Source of the DNA: JAVBOF01 sp031550915
GTDB lineage: Bacteria > Bacillota > Clostridia > Christensenellales > MGBC116941
DNA: 15,271 bases
NCBI GenBank assembly: GCA_031550915.1
Contig: JAVBOF010000038.1
Span: 1-15,271 of the forward strand
Direction of reading: 5' to 3'
The translations under genes were made by a program, and so were the position numbers. This document shows positions 5,966 to 13,330 of the stretch, in pieces. Within the stretch, counting starts at the first letter, position 1. Each line of letters opens with the position of its first letter. The notes below the pieces were generated by a model that was not told the origin of the DNA, searched no databases, and saw only the letters and a program-made list of their open reading frames with translations.

Positions 5966-6892
5966 ATGCAGGAATCAATGAACAAATATTTCAAAGTAGG
6001 CATTATTCAAGGCATGCTATACCCGACACCCGACTTCCGTGTTGAAGATACCCTTCGTGGGCTTCTTATGGACGAGTTTTGGGATGCTGTCGAGCTGCCC
6101 CCTATGGGAGACGCAATGACAAGAAAACGTATACGCAGGATGCTGGATATATCCAGTGTGACTTCATCCTACGTTGGACCGCCACGCCTTTTTGGCGCGG
6201 GACTAAATTTGAACTCTTTGGATAAAGACGAGCGCGCAAAAGCTGTTGCAACGCTCAAAACGGGCATAGATGAAGCCTACGATTATGGCTGCATAGATAT
6301 GTCGATAGTTTCGGGCAAATTTGAGAAAGATAAGAAGGACGATTACCTGAAAGCACTTGAGGATTCCGTTAGCGAGTTGTGCCAATATGCTAAGGACAAT
6401 GGTTCGTTAAAGATCGCTTTAGAAATCTTTGATTACGATGTGGATAAATGTGTCATCATCGGACCAGCCCCTGACGCGGCATCTTTTGCTGCAAAAATAC
6501 GCGGAAGTTATGATAACTTCGGACTGCTGTTGGATCATTGCCATCTGCCGCTGACGCATGAAACCCCCGAATTTGCAATAAACGCTGTAAAGGATCATTT
6601 GATCCACGCGCATATAGGCAACAATGTAAAGGCTGAAGCACCGAAGGATTCCGCCAGCTATGGTGATCAACACCCAAGGTTTGGATTCCCGAACGGCGCG
6701 AACACAGAGACGGAGCTTGCTGATTTCTTGCGAAACCTGCTAAAAGTCGGTTTCCTGAATGCAGAGAACCCGCCGATAGTTTCGTTTGAAGTTAAGCCGC
6801 AAGGTGCCGGCACAATGGCGGGCTATGAGGATCCCGAACTGGTTTCGGCGAATGTTAAGCGCGTATTGAAGCGTGCATGGGCACTGGTATAG
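5966..6892 (+). CDS. Sugar phosphate isomerase/epimerase-like TIM-barrel protein, substrate unknown
   Basis: This 308-residue protein belongs to the xylose isomerase-like TIM-barrel superfamily (AP endonuclease family 2). Likely metal ligands, one per late barrel strand, are E153 (KIALEIFDYD), D190 with H191/H193 (LLLDHCHLPL), H214/H216 (HLIHAHIGNN) and E275 (IVSFEVKP). GDQHPRFGFP (233-242) after the histidine strand resembles the substrate-side loop of some uncharacterised members. ATG 5966 is preceded by GAGGTG with 5 nt spacing. It is the first gene of the operon and the IolO-like gene follows 4 bp later. It is clearly distinct in sequence from that second TIM-barrel protein, so it is not a simple duplicate. 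It could be another keto-sugar epimerase, an inosose dehydratase-like (IolE-type) enzyme, or related to C-glycoside-cleaving TIM-barrel enzymes. The sequence alone does not decide. Confidence 0.75.
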   Translation: MQESMNKYFKVGIIQGMLYPTPDFRVEDTLRGLLMDEFWDAVELPPMGDAMTRKRIRRMLDISSVTSSYVGPPRLFGAGLNLNSLDKDERAKAVATLKTGIDEAYDYGCIDMSIVSGKFEKDKKDDYLKALEDSVSELCQYAKDNGSLKIALEIFDYDVDKCVIIGPAPDAASFAAKIRGSYDNFGLLLDHCHLPLTHETPEFAINAVKDHLIHAHIGNNVKAEAPKDSASYGDQHPRFGFPNGANTETELADFLRNLLKVGFLNAENPPIVSFEVKPQGAGTMAGYEDPELVSANVKRVLKRAWALV

Positions 6893-6896
6893 GCTT

Positions 6897-7721
6897 ATGG
6901 CTATGAAAGTAAGTACCACGATTGCACCCGAAGCGCCGCTTACAGCGGCAACCATGTTGCGCGGGCCGGTAGAAGACGGAATAAAGAGGTCTGCGGAAAT
7001 GGGTTTTGACGGAGTGGAGCTGCAGTTTAACCTATGCAGTATACAACCGGATTTCAATAAAATCGCGGACCTTTGCGCAAAACTAAATATGGAGGTCTGC
7101 GCCTACGCAACAGGGTCATTATATGTGAAAAACGGCCTTTCGCTGATAGATGATGATAAAACTATTGTACAAAGGGCCATAGAAATGCTTCAAAAGTACA
7201 TCGACGCGGCGGCGATCACAGGCGGAAAGCTTATAATTGGCTGTGTGCGCGGAAATCTGGATGACAGGCACAGTAAAGACGAATATGAACAAAGGCTTGC
7301 AAAATCGCTTGAAACGGTTATTGAGGCTGCGGACAAAAAGAATATAAAGGTCGTTTTAGAGGCGATCAACCGGTATGAGAACAATTATCTGGCTACCGCG
7401 GCACAGGTCGTTGAATTTATAGAAAAGTACAACCTCAAAGGTATGCAGATATTGATGGATTCGTTCCATATGAATATGGAGGAGACGGATATGCTCGGAG
7501 CGATCAAGAAAGCGGCGCCGTATCTTGGACACTTCCATTCATCCGACAATATCCGCTATGTACCCGGGATGGGAACGCTGCCGTTCCCGATCATTGTCCG
7601 TGAACTGAGCAAGAATGGATATGACGGATACCTAAGCCTTGAATGCACGGTATCGTCAAATGAAAATGCTGAAGCCAAGATTGGCCTGAACAATTTAAGA
7701 AAGATTTTAAGTTCAATATAG
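6897..7721 (+). CDS. iolO: 5-keto-L-gluconate epimerase-like TIM-barrel protein (IolO-like)
   Basis: The 274-residue product has the metal set of tagatose 3-epimerase-type enzymes: E155 (VVLEAINRYENNY), D188 and H191 (ILMDSFHMNMEE), H214 (LGHFHSSDN) and E249 (YLSLECT). Size, these motifs and the adjacent iolN and iolM-like genes fit IolO of the Thermotoga-type inositol pathway, which converts 5-keto-L-gluconate to D-tagaturonate. The start is uncertain. ATG 6897 lies 4 bp after the previous stop and suits coupled translation; ATG 6903 is equally plausible. An ATG at 6873 would overlap the upstream gene and add residues unlike the family. Related functions (L-ribulose/L-xylulose 5-phosphate 3-epimerase, hydroxypyruvate isomerase) cannot be excluded by motif alone. 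Confidence 0.72.
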   Translation: MAMKVSTTIAPEAPLTAATMLRGPVEDGIKRSAEMGFDGVELQFNLCSIQPDFNKIADLCAKLNMEVCAYATGSLYVKNGLSLIDDDKTIVQRAIEMLQKYIDAAAITGGKLIIGCVRGNLDDRHSKDEYEQRLAKSLETVIEAADKKNIKVVLEAINRYENNYLATAAQVVEFIEKYNLKGMQILMDSFHMNMEETDMLGAIKKAAPYLGHFHSSDNIRYVPGMGTLPFPIIVRELSKNGYDGYLSLECTVSSNENAEAKIGLNNLRKILSSI

Positions 7722-7748
7722 AACGCGAAAAAAGAAAGGAGTCCATTA

Positions 7749-8870
7749 ATGTACACAAAATATTTAACAACAGAATATCCCTTTATCCATTTCGAAGATA
7801 CCGAGGTAGGCAGGCTCAAAAAGAAAATTTGGGATGCATCCGAGGAAGAGATCGAAAAATTGCTGACCGAGAAATTTGAAATTCCGAGTGAACCGGAAAT
7901 AGGTAAAGCAGGGTGCTATATACAAACAACACCCAGAAAAACAGTTATTGAAAAACGCAGGAAGAACGACGTAGTTTTAGTACCGCTGGGCTGCACAGAA
8001 AACCACGGCATCCACAGCAACTCCGGTCTGGACACATTCATGTGCACAGGCATTTGCGAAGCCGTACGCCGTGCGACTGCAAAAGCAGGCCACGAAGTCG
8101 CGCTTGCGCTTCCGCCGCTTAATTACGGCGGCCATCCGTACCATCACCTTGGCATGCCCGGAACCGTCATGGTATCCGAAAAAGTCGTTGTAGAAACGCT
8201 CATCTGGGTCATGGCTGGCCTTTGGGATGACGGATTCCGTAAGATTATCCTCGTAAACAACCACGGCGACGACTGGATGCTGGAATCGGCAGTTCAGGAA
8301 TTCTTTAAACGTTATCAGCTGCCGGCTTTTGCTGCAACGGTATCCTGGCATAGAGCCGTCCGTGAATTCTTCTATCCGCTTGGCGACGAGCGTCCGGACT
8401 TCGTAAGCACACCGTTTATACATGCTGATGAATCCGAAACCTCAGTTGCATTGCTTATGTTCAAAGACATGATGGATATGAGCTGTGTAGTTGACGCACA
8501 GGGCTCAAGCCTTGGCATGCTGGACGGAGGTTTCTATGATGTTTCGGTAGACAGCTTCAAACGTCCGGGCAAATGGCAGGAAGCGGAAGGCCACCGCGTG
8601 ATCGAACGCTTTGGCACACCGGAAGGCGTAGTCGGATATCCTTCCCGCGGAGAACCGAGACGCGTAAAACGCGCGATTGCCGCCATCTGCGAATATCTTA
8701 CCTATATGGTTGAGGACATCATTACAAACTTCCCTGCGGGCACCGTTCCGGATCCGACAAAGTTTACGCTTCGTCCGAAATCCGATTACGAAGCATGCCT
8801 GAAAGAGCCTTTGAGCGAAGGCTGGAAGAGCATACACGAGCTGCATAAGATCGGCCTGTTTATCGACTAA
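7749..8870 (+). CDS. iolN: 3-dehydro-scyllo-inosose hydrolase (IolN-like, creatininase family)
   Basis: The 373-residue protein is a creatininase-family metal-dependent hydrolase. It shows PLGCTENHGIHSNSGLDT with E84, H86 and D95 as likely metal ligands, VNNHGDD with H172 and D174, and HADESETS with E228/E230 near the active site. It is longer than creatininase (about 260) because of an N-terminal extension of about 70 residues and a C-terminal extension, which matches the 3-dehydro-scyllo-inosose hydrolase group. That enzyme opens the cyclitol ring to 5-keto-L-gluconate. Its position between iolO-like and iolM-like genes strongly supports the call. A good AAGGAG precedes ATG 7749. The gene uses many C-ending codons, more than argS or the regulator by eye, suggesting high expression. 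Confidence 0.82.
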   Translation: MYTKYLTTEYPFIHFEDTEVGRLKKKIWDASEEEIEKLLTEKFEIPSEPEIGKAGCYIQTTPRKTVIEKRRKNDVVLVPLGCTENHGIHSNSGLDTFMCTGICEAVRRATAKAGHEVALALPPLNYGGHPYHHLGMPGTVMVSEKVVVETLIWVMAGLWDDGFRKIILVNNHGDDWMLESAVQEFFKRYQLPAFAATVSWHRAVREFFYPLGDERPDFVSTPFIHADESETSVALLMFKDMMDMSCVVDAQGSSLGMLDGGFYDVSVDSFKRPGKWQEAEGHRVIERFGTPEGVVGYPSRGEPRRVKRAIAAICEYLTYMVEDIITNFPAGTVPDPTKFTLRPKSDYEACLKEPLSEGWKSIHELHKIGLFID

Positions 8871-8917
8871 TTAAGATCGTATTGCAGGATCAATAAAAAT
8901 AATAAAGGAGTATTAAC

Positions 8918-9982
8918 ATGAGTGATTCAATGAGAGCTGCTGTCATGACCGCTCCGGATCAATTAAGCATACAAACAGTTGAAAAACCAAAGCTGGAAAA
9001 AGGCGAAGTTTTACTTAAGGTTCATGCAGTTTCGATCTGTGGTTCAGACCCTAAAGTATTCAACGGGAGCTATCTTCCAATGTGGCCGGGCTATCTCCCG
9101 TTCATAGCCGGACATGAGTGCGCCGGTGAAATCGTTGAGATTGGCGAAGGAGTTACAGACTTCCAGATCGGCGACAGAGTCGCGTGTGAAGCGCATTGCG
9201 GTTGCGGCCAGTGTATAAACTGCGAAGCAGGCGATTATAACCTCTGCCTCAATTACAATAAGCCCGGTACAGGCCATCATCACTATGGCTTTACAACACA
9301 GGGCGGATATGCGGAATATGCCGCATACAATACAAAATCCATCTGCAAGCTTCCCGACAACGTTTCCTATGAGGAAGCATCCCTCTGCGATACCTGCGGA
9401 ACCGCGTACCATGCAGTGCGCCTTGCAGGTATTGTAAAAGACGGTTGGACGCTTGTTATCGGGCCGGGACCGATGGGCAATTTTGCGATGCAGATCGCTA
9501 AAGCGCTTGGTTCCAAGACGATAATGGTTGGCCGTGGACTGCGTCTGGAGATAGCCAAAAAGATGGGCGCCGATGTTACGATCAACTATGAAGAATGCGA
9601 CGATATAGTTGCGAAGGTCAAGGAGATAACCGATGGCCTTGGAGCACACCGCGCGTTTGAATGTGCAGGCACAGACGCAGCTTTGAAGCAGTGCATCTAT
9701 TCCCTGCGCAAGAATGGCCATGCAGCCTTCGTAGCAATGCCGGCCGTTGACGAGCATATGATACCGACAAAGACACTCGTTATGAACCAGATAACTTTGC
9801 ATGGTTCACGTGCTAACCCGCACGCGTCTTTCGACGTATTGAAGATGATGTCTGAAGGAAAGATAGACGCCAAGGGAATGGTCACCCATAAATTCCCGCT
9901 GGACGATATCGTTAAAGCCGTTGATATCTTCTATCACCGCAAAGATGGCGCAATGAAAGTTATTGTTGAGCCGAATAAATAA
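8918..9982 (+). CDS. iolM: Scyllo-inosose 3-dehydrogenase (IolM-like zinc-dependent dehydrogenase)
   Basis: The 354-residue protein is a medium-chain zinc alcohol dehydrogenase. Catalytic zinc ligands are C41 (SICGSD) and H66/E67 (AGHECAGE). Four structural-zinc cysteines are C96, C99, C102 and C110. The Rossmann fold shows VIGPGPMGNFAMQIAK (182 onward). The GHHHYG segment near 119-124 follows the structural zinc lobe. General relatives are sorbitol and threonine dehydrogenases; the adjacent iolN-like and uxaE-like genes point to IolM, which oxidises scyllo-inosose to 3-dehydro-scyllo-inosose with NAD(P). AAGGAG lies 7 nt before ATG 8918. Forty-seven bases separate it from iolN. The myo-inositol dehydrogenase (IolG) that would make its substrate is not in the window. 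Confidence 0.78.
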   Translation: MSDSMRAAVMTAPDQLSIQTVEKPKLEKGEVLLKVHAVSICGSDPKVFNGSYLPMWPGYLPFIAGHECAGEIVEIGEGVTDFQIGDRVACEAHCGCGQCINCEAGDYNLCLNYNKPGTGHHHYGFTTQGGYAEYAAYNTKSICKLPDNVSYEEASLCDTCGTAYHAVRLAGIVKDGWTLVIGPGPMGNFAMQIAKALGSKTIMVGRGLRLEIAKKMGADVTINYEECDDIVAKVKEITDGLGAHRAFECAGTDAALKQCIYSLRKNGHAAFVAMPAVDEHMIPTKTLVMNQITLHGSRANPHASFDVLKMMSEGKIDAKGMVTHKFPLDDIVKAVDIFYHRKDGAMKVIVEPNK

Positions 9983-10004
9983 TAATTAAAAAACCAAAAA
10001 TATT

Positions 10005-10035
10005 TGGGGCCGCTTTGTTTTACAGAGTGGCTCCA
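10005..10035 (+). other. Strong intercistronic stem-loop between iolM-like and uxaE-like genes
   Basis: Arms TGGGGCCGCTTTG (10005-10017) and CAGAGTGGCTCCA (10023-10035) pair at all 13 positions (three G-U) around loop TTTTA. No U-tract follows on the plus strand, so it is not a typical plus-strand terminator. It may stabilise the upstream mRNA 3' end, mark a processing site, or reduce uxaE expression relative to the genes before it. Confidence 0.6.
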
Positions 10036-10057
10036 CTTATAAAGGGATGAGTGAAAT

Positions 10058-11476
10058 ATGATTTATCCACATTCTAAATGGACACACGAAGGCTCGGACG
10101 TTGTTATGATAAGGCGTGAAAAGGATAAGGCATTGCTTGCCTCCGGCTCCGGGCGCTTGTATGATGCGCTTGAAGGAGAAAGATCGGCGGAAGGTAAGAT
10201 ATGCCCGCTTAACGCCCATAATGCCGAAGTCGTTCGTAAGACGTTTCCCGAGGCTGCCCCCGTTTCGCATAGGAGCCATAAAAGGACATTCGGCTTAGGA
10301 GACAGGCTTGATTGTGCTGGCCCCGGGTTCATAAGGCTGTTTGACGGCAAGGGTGCTTTTCCCGTACTTGCGCAGCAATCAATGCGTGAATTGAACCTGA
10401 CGGGCAGGACGTATGGCGATGTTCTCGACGGGGCGACATGGGCTGTTATCCAGGAAGGCTGGAAAAAGGGTTATGGTGCCGACGGAGACCATTTGAAAAC
10501 CCCGGAAGAAATAAAAATGGCGCTTTCTTTTGGATATACCATGATAACTCTGGATTGCTCCGACCATATCGACAAGAAAATTGCGGAGTTGAGCGATTCT
10601 GAGATCGAGTTGGCGTATGCGGATTTGCCGGACGAGGATAAGGCAAGGTGGGAAACGCTTTATATGGATAAAGATTTCAACGTCTCCGGCATGAACATGC
10701 ATATAACGGGCAAAGAGCTGAAAAGGGATGTTATGGTCTATTATAAAGCCATAGATTTCATCGAATACATCAGCAACGAGATAATTGGCAAAACGGGGGA
10801 CATTGACCTCGAGGTGTCGGTAGACGAAACCGCGACATCTACTTCAATAACGGCTCATTTTATAATCGCTTCGGAATTAAAGCGTCGGCATATTCCTTTT
10901 GTTAGCCTGGCGCCGCGCTTCTGCGGGCATTTTGAAAAGGGTATTGATTATGTCGGGGATGTTGTTGAGTTTGAAAAGGAATACAAACAGCATGAAGCCA
11001 TCGCAAATGCAATGGGCTATAAACTAAGCATCCATTCCGGAAGCGATAAATTCAAGGTATTTCCCATAATCGGAAAATACTCCGATAAATTCCATATAAA
11101 AACGTCTGGCACAAACTGGTTGGAAGCGGTCAGGCTCATCGCCATGAAAGCTCCGGCGCTATACAGGGCAATGCATAAAATCGCAATAGATTCAAATGCC
11201 GACGCAAAGCGTTTTTATGTTATTTCTGGAACCATAGATAATATTCCGCCATTGGACGAGCTGAGAGATATCGATCTACCGTTACTTTTGGATAAGGTCG
11301 ATTCCCGGCAAGCTTTGCATATAGCGTATGGCTATATTTTGCAGGCGGAGGATACAAACGGCAAATACTATATGAAAGAAGCTGTTTTAGGCGCGTTGTT
11401 TGATTTTGAAGAGGATTACTGGAAAAACATACAGATACATATCGGCAAGCACCTCAATCTGCTAGGCGTCAAATAA
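10058..11476 (+). CDS. uxaE: Tagaturonate/fructuronate epimerase family protein (UxaE-like)
   Basis: The 472-residue protein matches the tagaturonate epimerase family (UxaE), a large TIM-barrel-type enzyme that interconverts D-tagaturonate and D-fructuronate in the hexuronate network of Thermotoga. Recognisable blocks are SVDETATSTS (254-263), HSGSDKFKVFP (326-336) and TSGTNWLEA (349-357), with acidic and histidine residues suited to metal binding. It is last in the operon and would accept D-tagaturonate from the IolO step, delivering D-fructuronate for reduction to D-mannonate and entry to the 2-keto-3-deoxygluconate route; those later enzymes are not here. The ATG has GAGTGA 5 nt upstream and a weaker AAGGG further away. 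A strong hairpin separates it from iolM, and a long terminator follows. Confidence 0.82.
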   Translation: MIYPHSKWTHEGSDVVMIRREKDKALLASGSGRLYDALEGERSAEGKICPLNAHNAEVVRKTFPEAAPVSHRSHKRTFGLGDRLDCAGPGFIRLFDGKGAFPVLAQQSMRELNLTGRTYGDVLDGATWAVIQEGWKKGYGADGDHLKTPEEIKMALSFGYTMITLDCSDHIDKKIAELSDSEIELAYADLPDEDKARWETLYMDKDFNVSGMNMHITGKELKRDVMVYYKAIDFIEYISNEIIGKTGDIDLEVSVDETATSTSITAHFIIASELKRRHIPFVSLAPRFCGHFEKGIDYVGDVVEFEKEYKQHEAIANAMGYKLSIHSGSDKFKVFPIIGKYSDKFHIKTSGTNWLEAVRLIAMKAPALYRAMHKIAIDSNADAKRFYVISGTIDNIPPLDELRDIDLPLLLDKVDSRQALHIAYGYILQAEDTNGKYYMKEAVLGALFDFEEDYWKNIQIHIGKHLNLLGVK

Positions 11477-11481
11477 TACGG

Positions 11482-11534
11482 AAAAAAAGCCTTGTGTATC
11501 GCTTCAATTAAAAGGGATGCACAAGGCTTTTTTT
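11482..11534 (+). terminator. Rho-independent terminator at the end of the inositol-type operon
   Basis: A long stem pairs AAAAAAAGCCTTGTG plus TATC (11482-11500) with GATG plus CACAAGGC and seven T (11516-11534), around a 15-nt loop. Because the base of the stem is A-tract/T-tract, it could work in both directions. It isolates the operon from argS. Confidence 0.88.
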
Positions 11535-11555
11535 GTTTTCTTATTAACTATGCTC

Positions 11556-11564
11556 TGATATAAT
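11556..11564 (+). promoter_or_regulatory. Extended -10 promoter of the argS operon
   Basis: TGATATAAT is an extended -10 element with a perfect TATAAT at 11559-11564. The -35 region at the right distance (TTTTCT, 11536-11541) is weak, as is common for extended -10 promoters. Initiation near 11571 gives a short leader of about 27 nt, leaving no room for a T-box or riboswitch. Confidence 0.6.
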
Positions 11565-11597
11565 AAATAAATTAGATTTAATTTTCTGGAGAAAACG

Positions 11598-13292
11598 ATG
11601 GATGTAAGAGTAACGCTGGCGGAGGCGCTTGAAAAAACCTGTACGCTTGACAAAGGCGAATTGATGGAATCCCTGGAGATACCTCCGGACACCGGCATGG
11701 GTGACTATGCCTTGCCGTGTTTCAAGCTTTCGAAGGCATTGAGAAAATCCCCGCAGGATATAGCAAAAATGCTGATGGAGACGATTGAAAAACCCGATAT
11801 AATCGAAAGCATTCAGGTGCAGGGGGGATATTTAAACTTTTTTTTGGACCGTTCAAAATTTGCGTTTGAAACGATGAAATCGATCCTTGGGGCGGATTCC
11901 GGATACGGCAGGCAGGATATTGGCAAGGGTAGGAATATCTGCATAGATTATTCATCGATCAATATAGCAAAACCTTTTCATATAGGTCACTTGAGTACCA
12001 CGGTAATAGGCAATTCGTTATACAGGATATATGAATTTCTTGGGTTCAACTGTATAGGGATCAACCATCTTGGTGATTGGGGAACTCAATTCGGCAAACT
12101 TATCGTGGCGTTTAAAAAATGGAGCAACAAAGAAGCAATCGAAAAAGACAGTATAAACGTTATGCTGCAGCTATATATCAAATTCCATGACGAAGCGGAA
12201 AAGGATGAATCGCTTGATGCACAGGCAAGGGTATGGTTCAAAAAAATTGAAGACGGCGATGAAGAAGCCTTAGAACTGTTTAAATTTTTTAAAGAGTTGA
12301 CATTAAGGGAAGTCCGTAAGGTATATAAGCTTTTGGGAATAGAATTTGACAGCTATGACGGGGAAAGCTTTTACAATGATAAGATGCAGCCGGTAATAGA
12401 TGAATTGCGGCAAAAGAATCTACTGACGGAGAGCGACGGGGCATATGTCGTAGATCTTGAAGCATATAAGATGCCTCCTTGCCTGATATTGAAGGCGGAT
12501 GGCGCGACGCTTTATGCAACACGGGATATTACTGCGGCGAAATACCGCAAGGAAACCTACGATTTCCATAAGGCGTTGTATGTCGTGGCATATCAGCAAA
12601 ACCTGCATTTTGCGCAATGTTTCAAGGTGATCGAACTGATGGGGTATCCATGGGCAAAGGATCTTGAACATGTTGCCTTTGGAATGGTCTCCATGGAAGA
12701 AGGAACGCTCTCCACAAGAAAAGGTAAGGTCGTGTTCCTGGAAGACGTGTTGAATAAAGCCATTGAAAAAACTACGGAGATAATAAAAGAAAAAAGCCCA
12801 GACCTTGATGATAAGGAAGGCGTGGCGAAAATGGTAGGTGTGGGCGCGGTCGTCTTTAGTACGCTATTGAACAACCGTATAAAAGACATCGTTTTTTCCT
12901 ATGACAGGATATTGAACTTTGAGGGTGAGACGGGCCCCTATGTGCAGTATACCCATTCGCGTTGCTGTAGTCTGCTGAAAAAAGCCGGGATCGAGGATTT
13001 TGATTCTGACGGCTGCGAAGTCTTGAATAATGATGAAGAGTTTGCGTTGTTGAAGTTGATGGCGGCTTTTCCTGATTGCGTCGAGGATGCCTGCATGAAA
13101 AACGAGCCCTCCCTCATCACGCGCATGGCTGTTAATATAGCGCAGGCATATAACAAGTTTTACTTCGAGCATAGAATATTAGATGAGGCTGAAAATATAT
13201 GTAAAGCGCGCCTTGCTCTGAGCTTTGCGGTACGCAATATCATAAAGGATGCCCTTTATTTAATTGGACTTGAAGCGCCAGAAAGAATGTAG
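11598..13292 (+). CDS. argS: Arginyl-tRNA synthetase
   Basis: The 564-residue class I synthetase charges tRNA-Arg. It has an N-terminal domain (about 1-100), the ATP-binding HIGH motif (128-131) in NIAKPFHIGHLSTT, GINHLGDWGTQFGKL (154-168), and LSTRKGK (371-377) in place of a canonical KMSKS loop, which is normal for this enzyme. GPYVQYTHSR (446-455) begins the C-terminal anticodon-binding DALR domain. The usual SSPN before the HIGH region reads SSIN, and the usual LRST reads LSTT; I believe this variant occurs in clostridial enzymes, but could not check. ATG 11598 has GGAG 6 nt upstream. It heads a probable three-gene operon, with 38 bp to the next gene. Confidence 0.93.
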   Translation: MDVRVTLAEALEKTCTLDKGELMESLEIPPDTGMGDYALPCFKLSKALRKSPQDIAKMLMETIEKPDIIESIQVQGGYLNFFLDRSKFAFETMKSILGADSGYGRQDIGKGRNICIDYSSINIAKPFHIGHLSTTVIGNSLYRIYEFLGFNCIGINHLGDWGTQFGKLIVAFKKWSNKEAIEKDSINVMLQLYIKFHDEAEKDESLDAQARVWFKKIEDGDEEALELFKFFKELTLREVRKVYKLLGIEFDSYDGESFYNDKMQPVIDELRQKNLLTESDGAYVVDLEAYKMPPCLILKADGATLYATRDITAAKYRKETYDFHKALYVVAYQQNLHFAQCFKVIELMGYPWAKDLEHVAFGMVSMEEGTLSTRKGKVVFLEDVLNKAIEKTTEIIKEKSPDLDDKEGVAKMVGVGAVVFSTLLNNRIKDIVFSYDRILNFEGETGPYVQYTHSRCCSLLKKAGIEDFDSDGCEVLNNDEEFALLKLMAAFPDCVEDACMKNEPSLITRMAVNIAQAYNKFYFEHRILDEAENICKARLALSFAVRNIIKDALYLIGLEAPERM

Positions 13293-13330
13293 CTTACAGT
13301 TAGTTCCACAATAAATGAGGAGTAGTACAT

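Noticed and set aside
5797..6045. Plus-strand frame of 82 codons between the regulator and the TIM-barrel gene
   Set aside because: It begins inside the regulator's terminator hairpin, spans the promoter region and overlaps the real start at 5966; no ribosome binding site.
9044..9802. Minus-strand frame of 252 codons inside the IolM-like gene
   Set aside because: Long open frames opposite codon-biased genes are expected; the plus-strand frame has all zinc and nucleotide motifs.
10005..10035. Terminator between iolM-like and uxaE-like genes
   Set aside because: No T-run follows the stem on the plus strand. The flanking T-rich tract exists only on the minus strand, where no gene ends.
11477..11597. 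T-box or riboswitch before argS
   Set aside because: The hairpin here has a U-tract but lies upstream of the extended -10 promoter. The resulting leader is about 27 nt, too short for a T-box.
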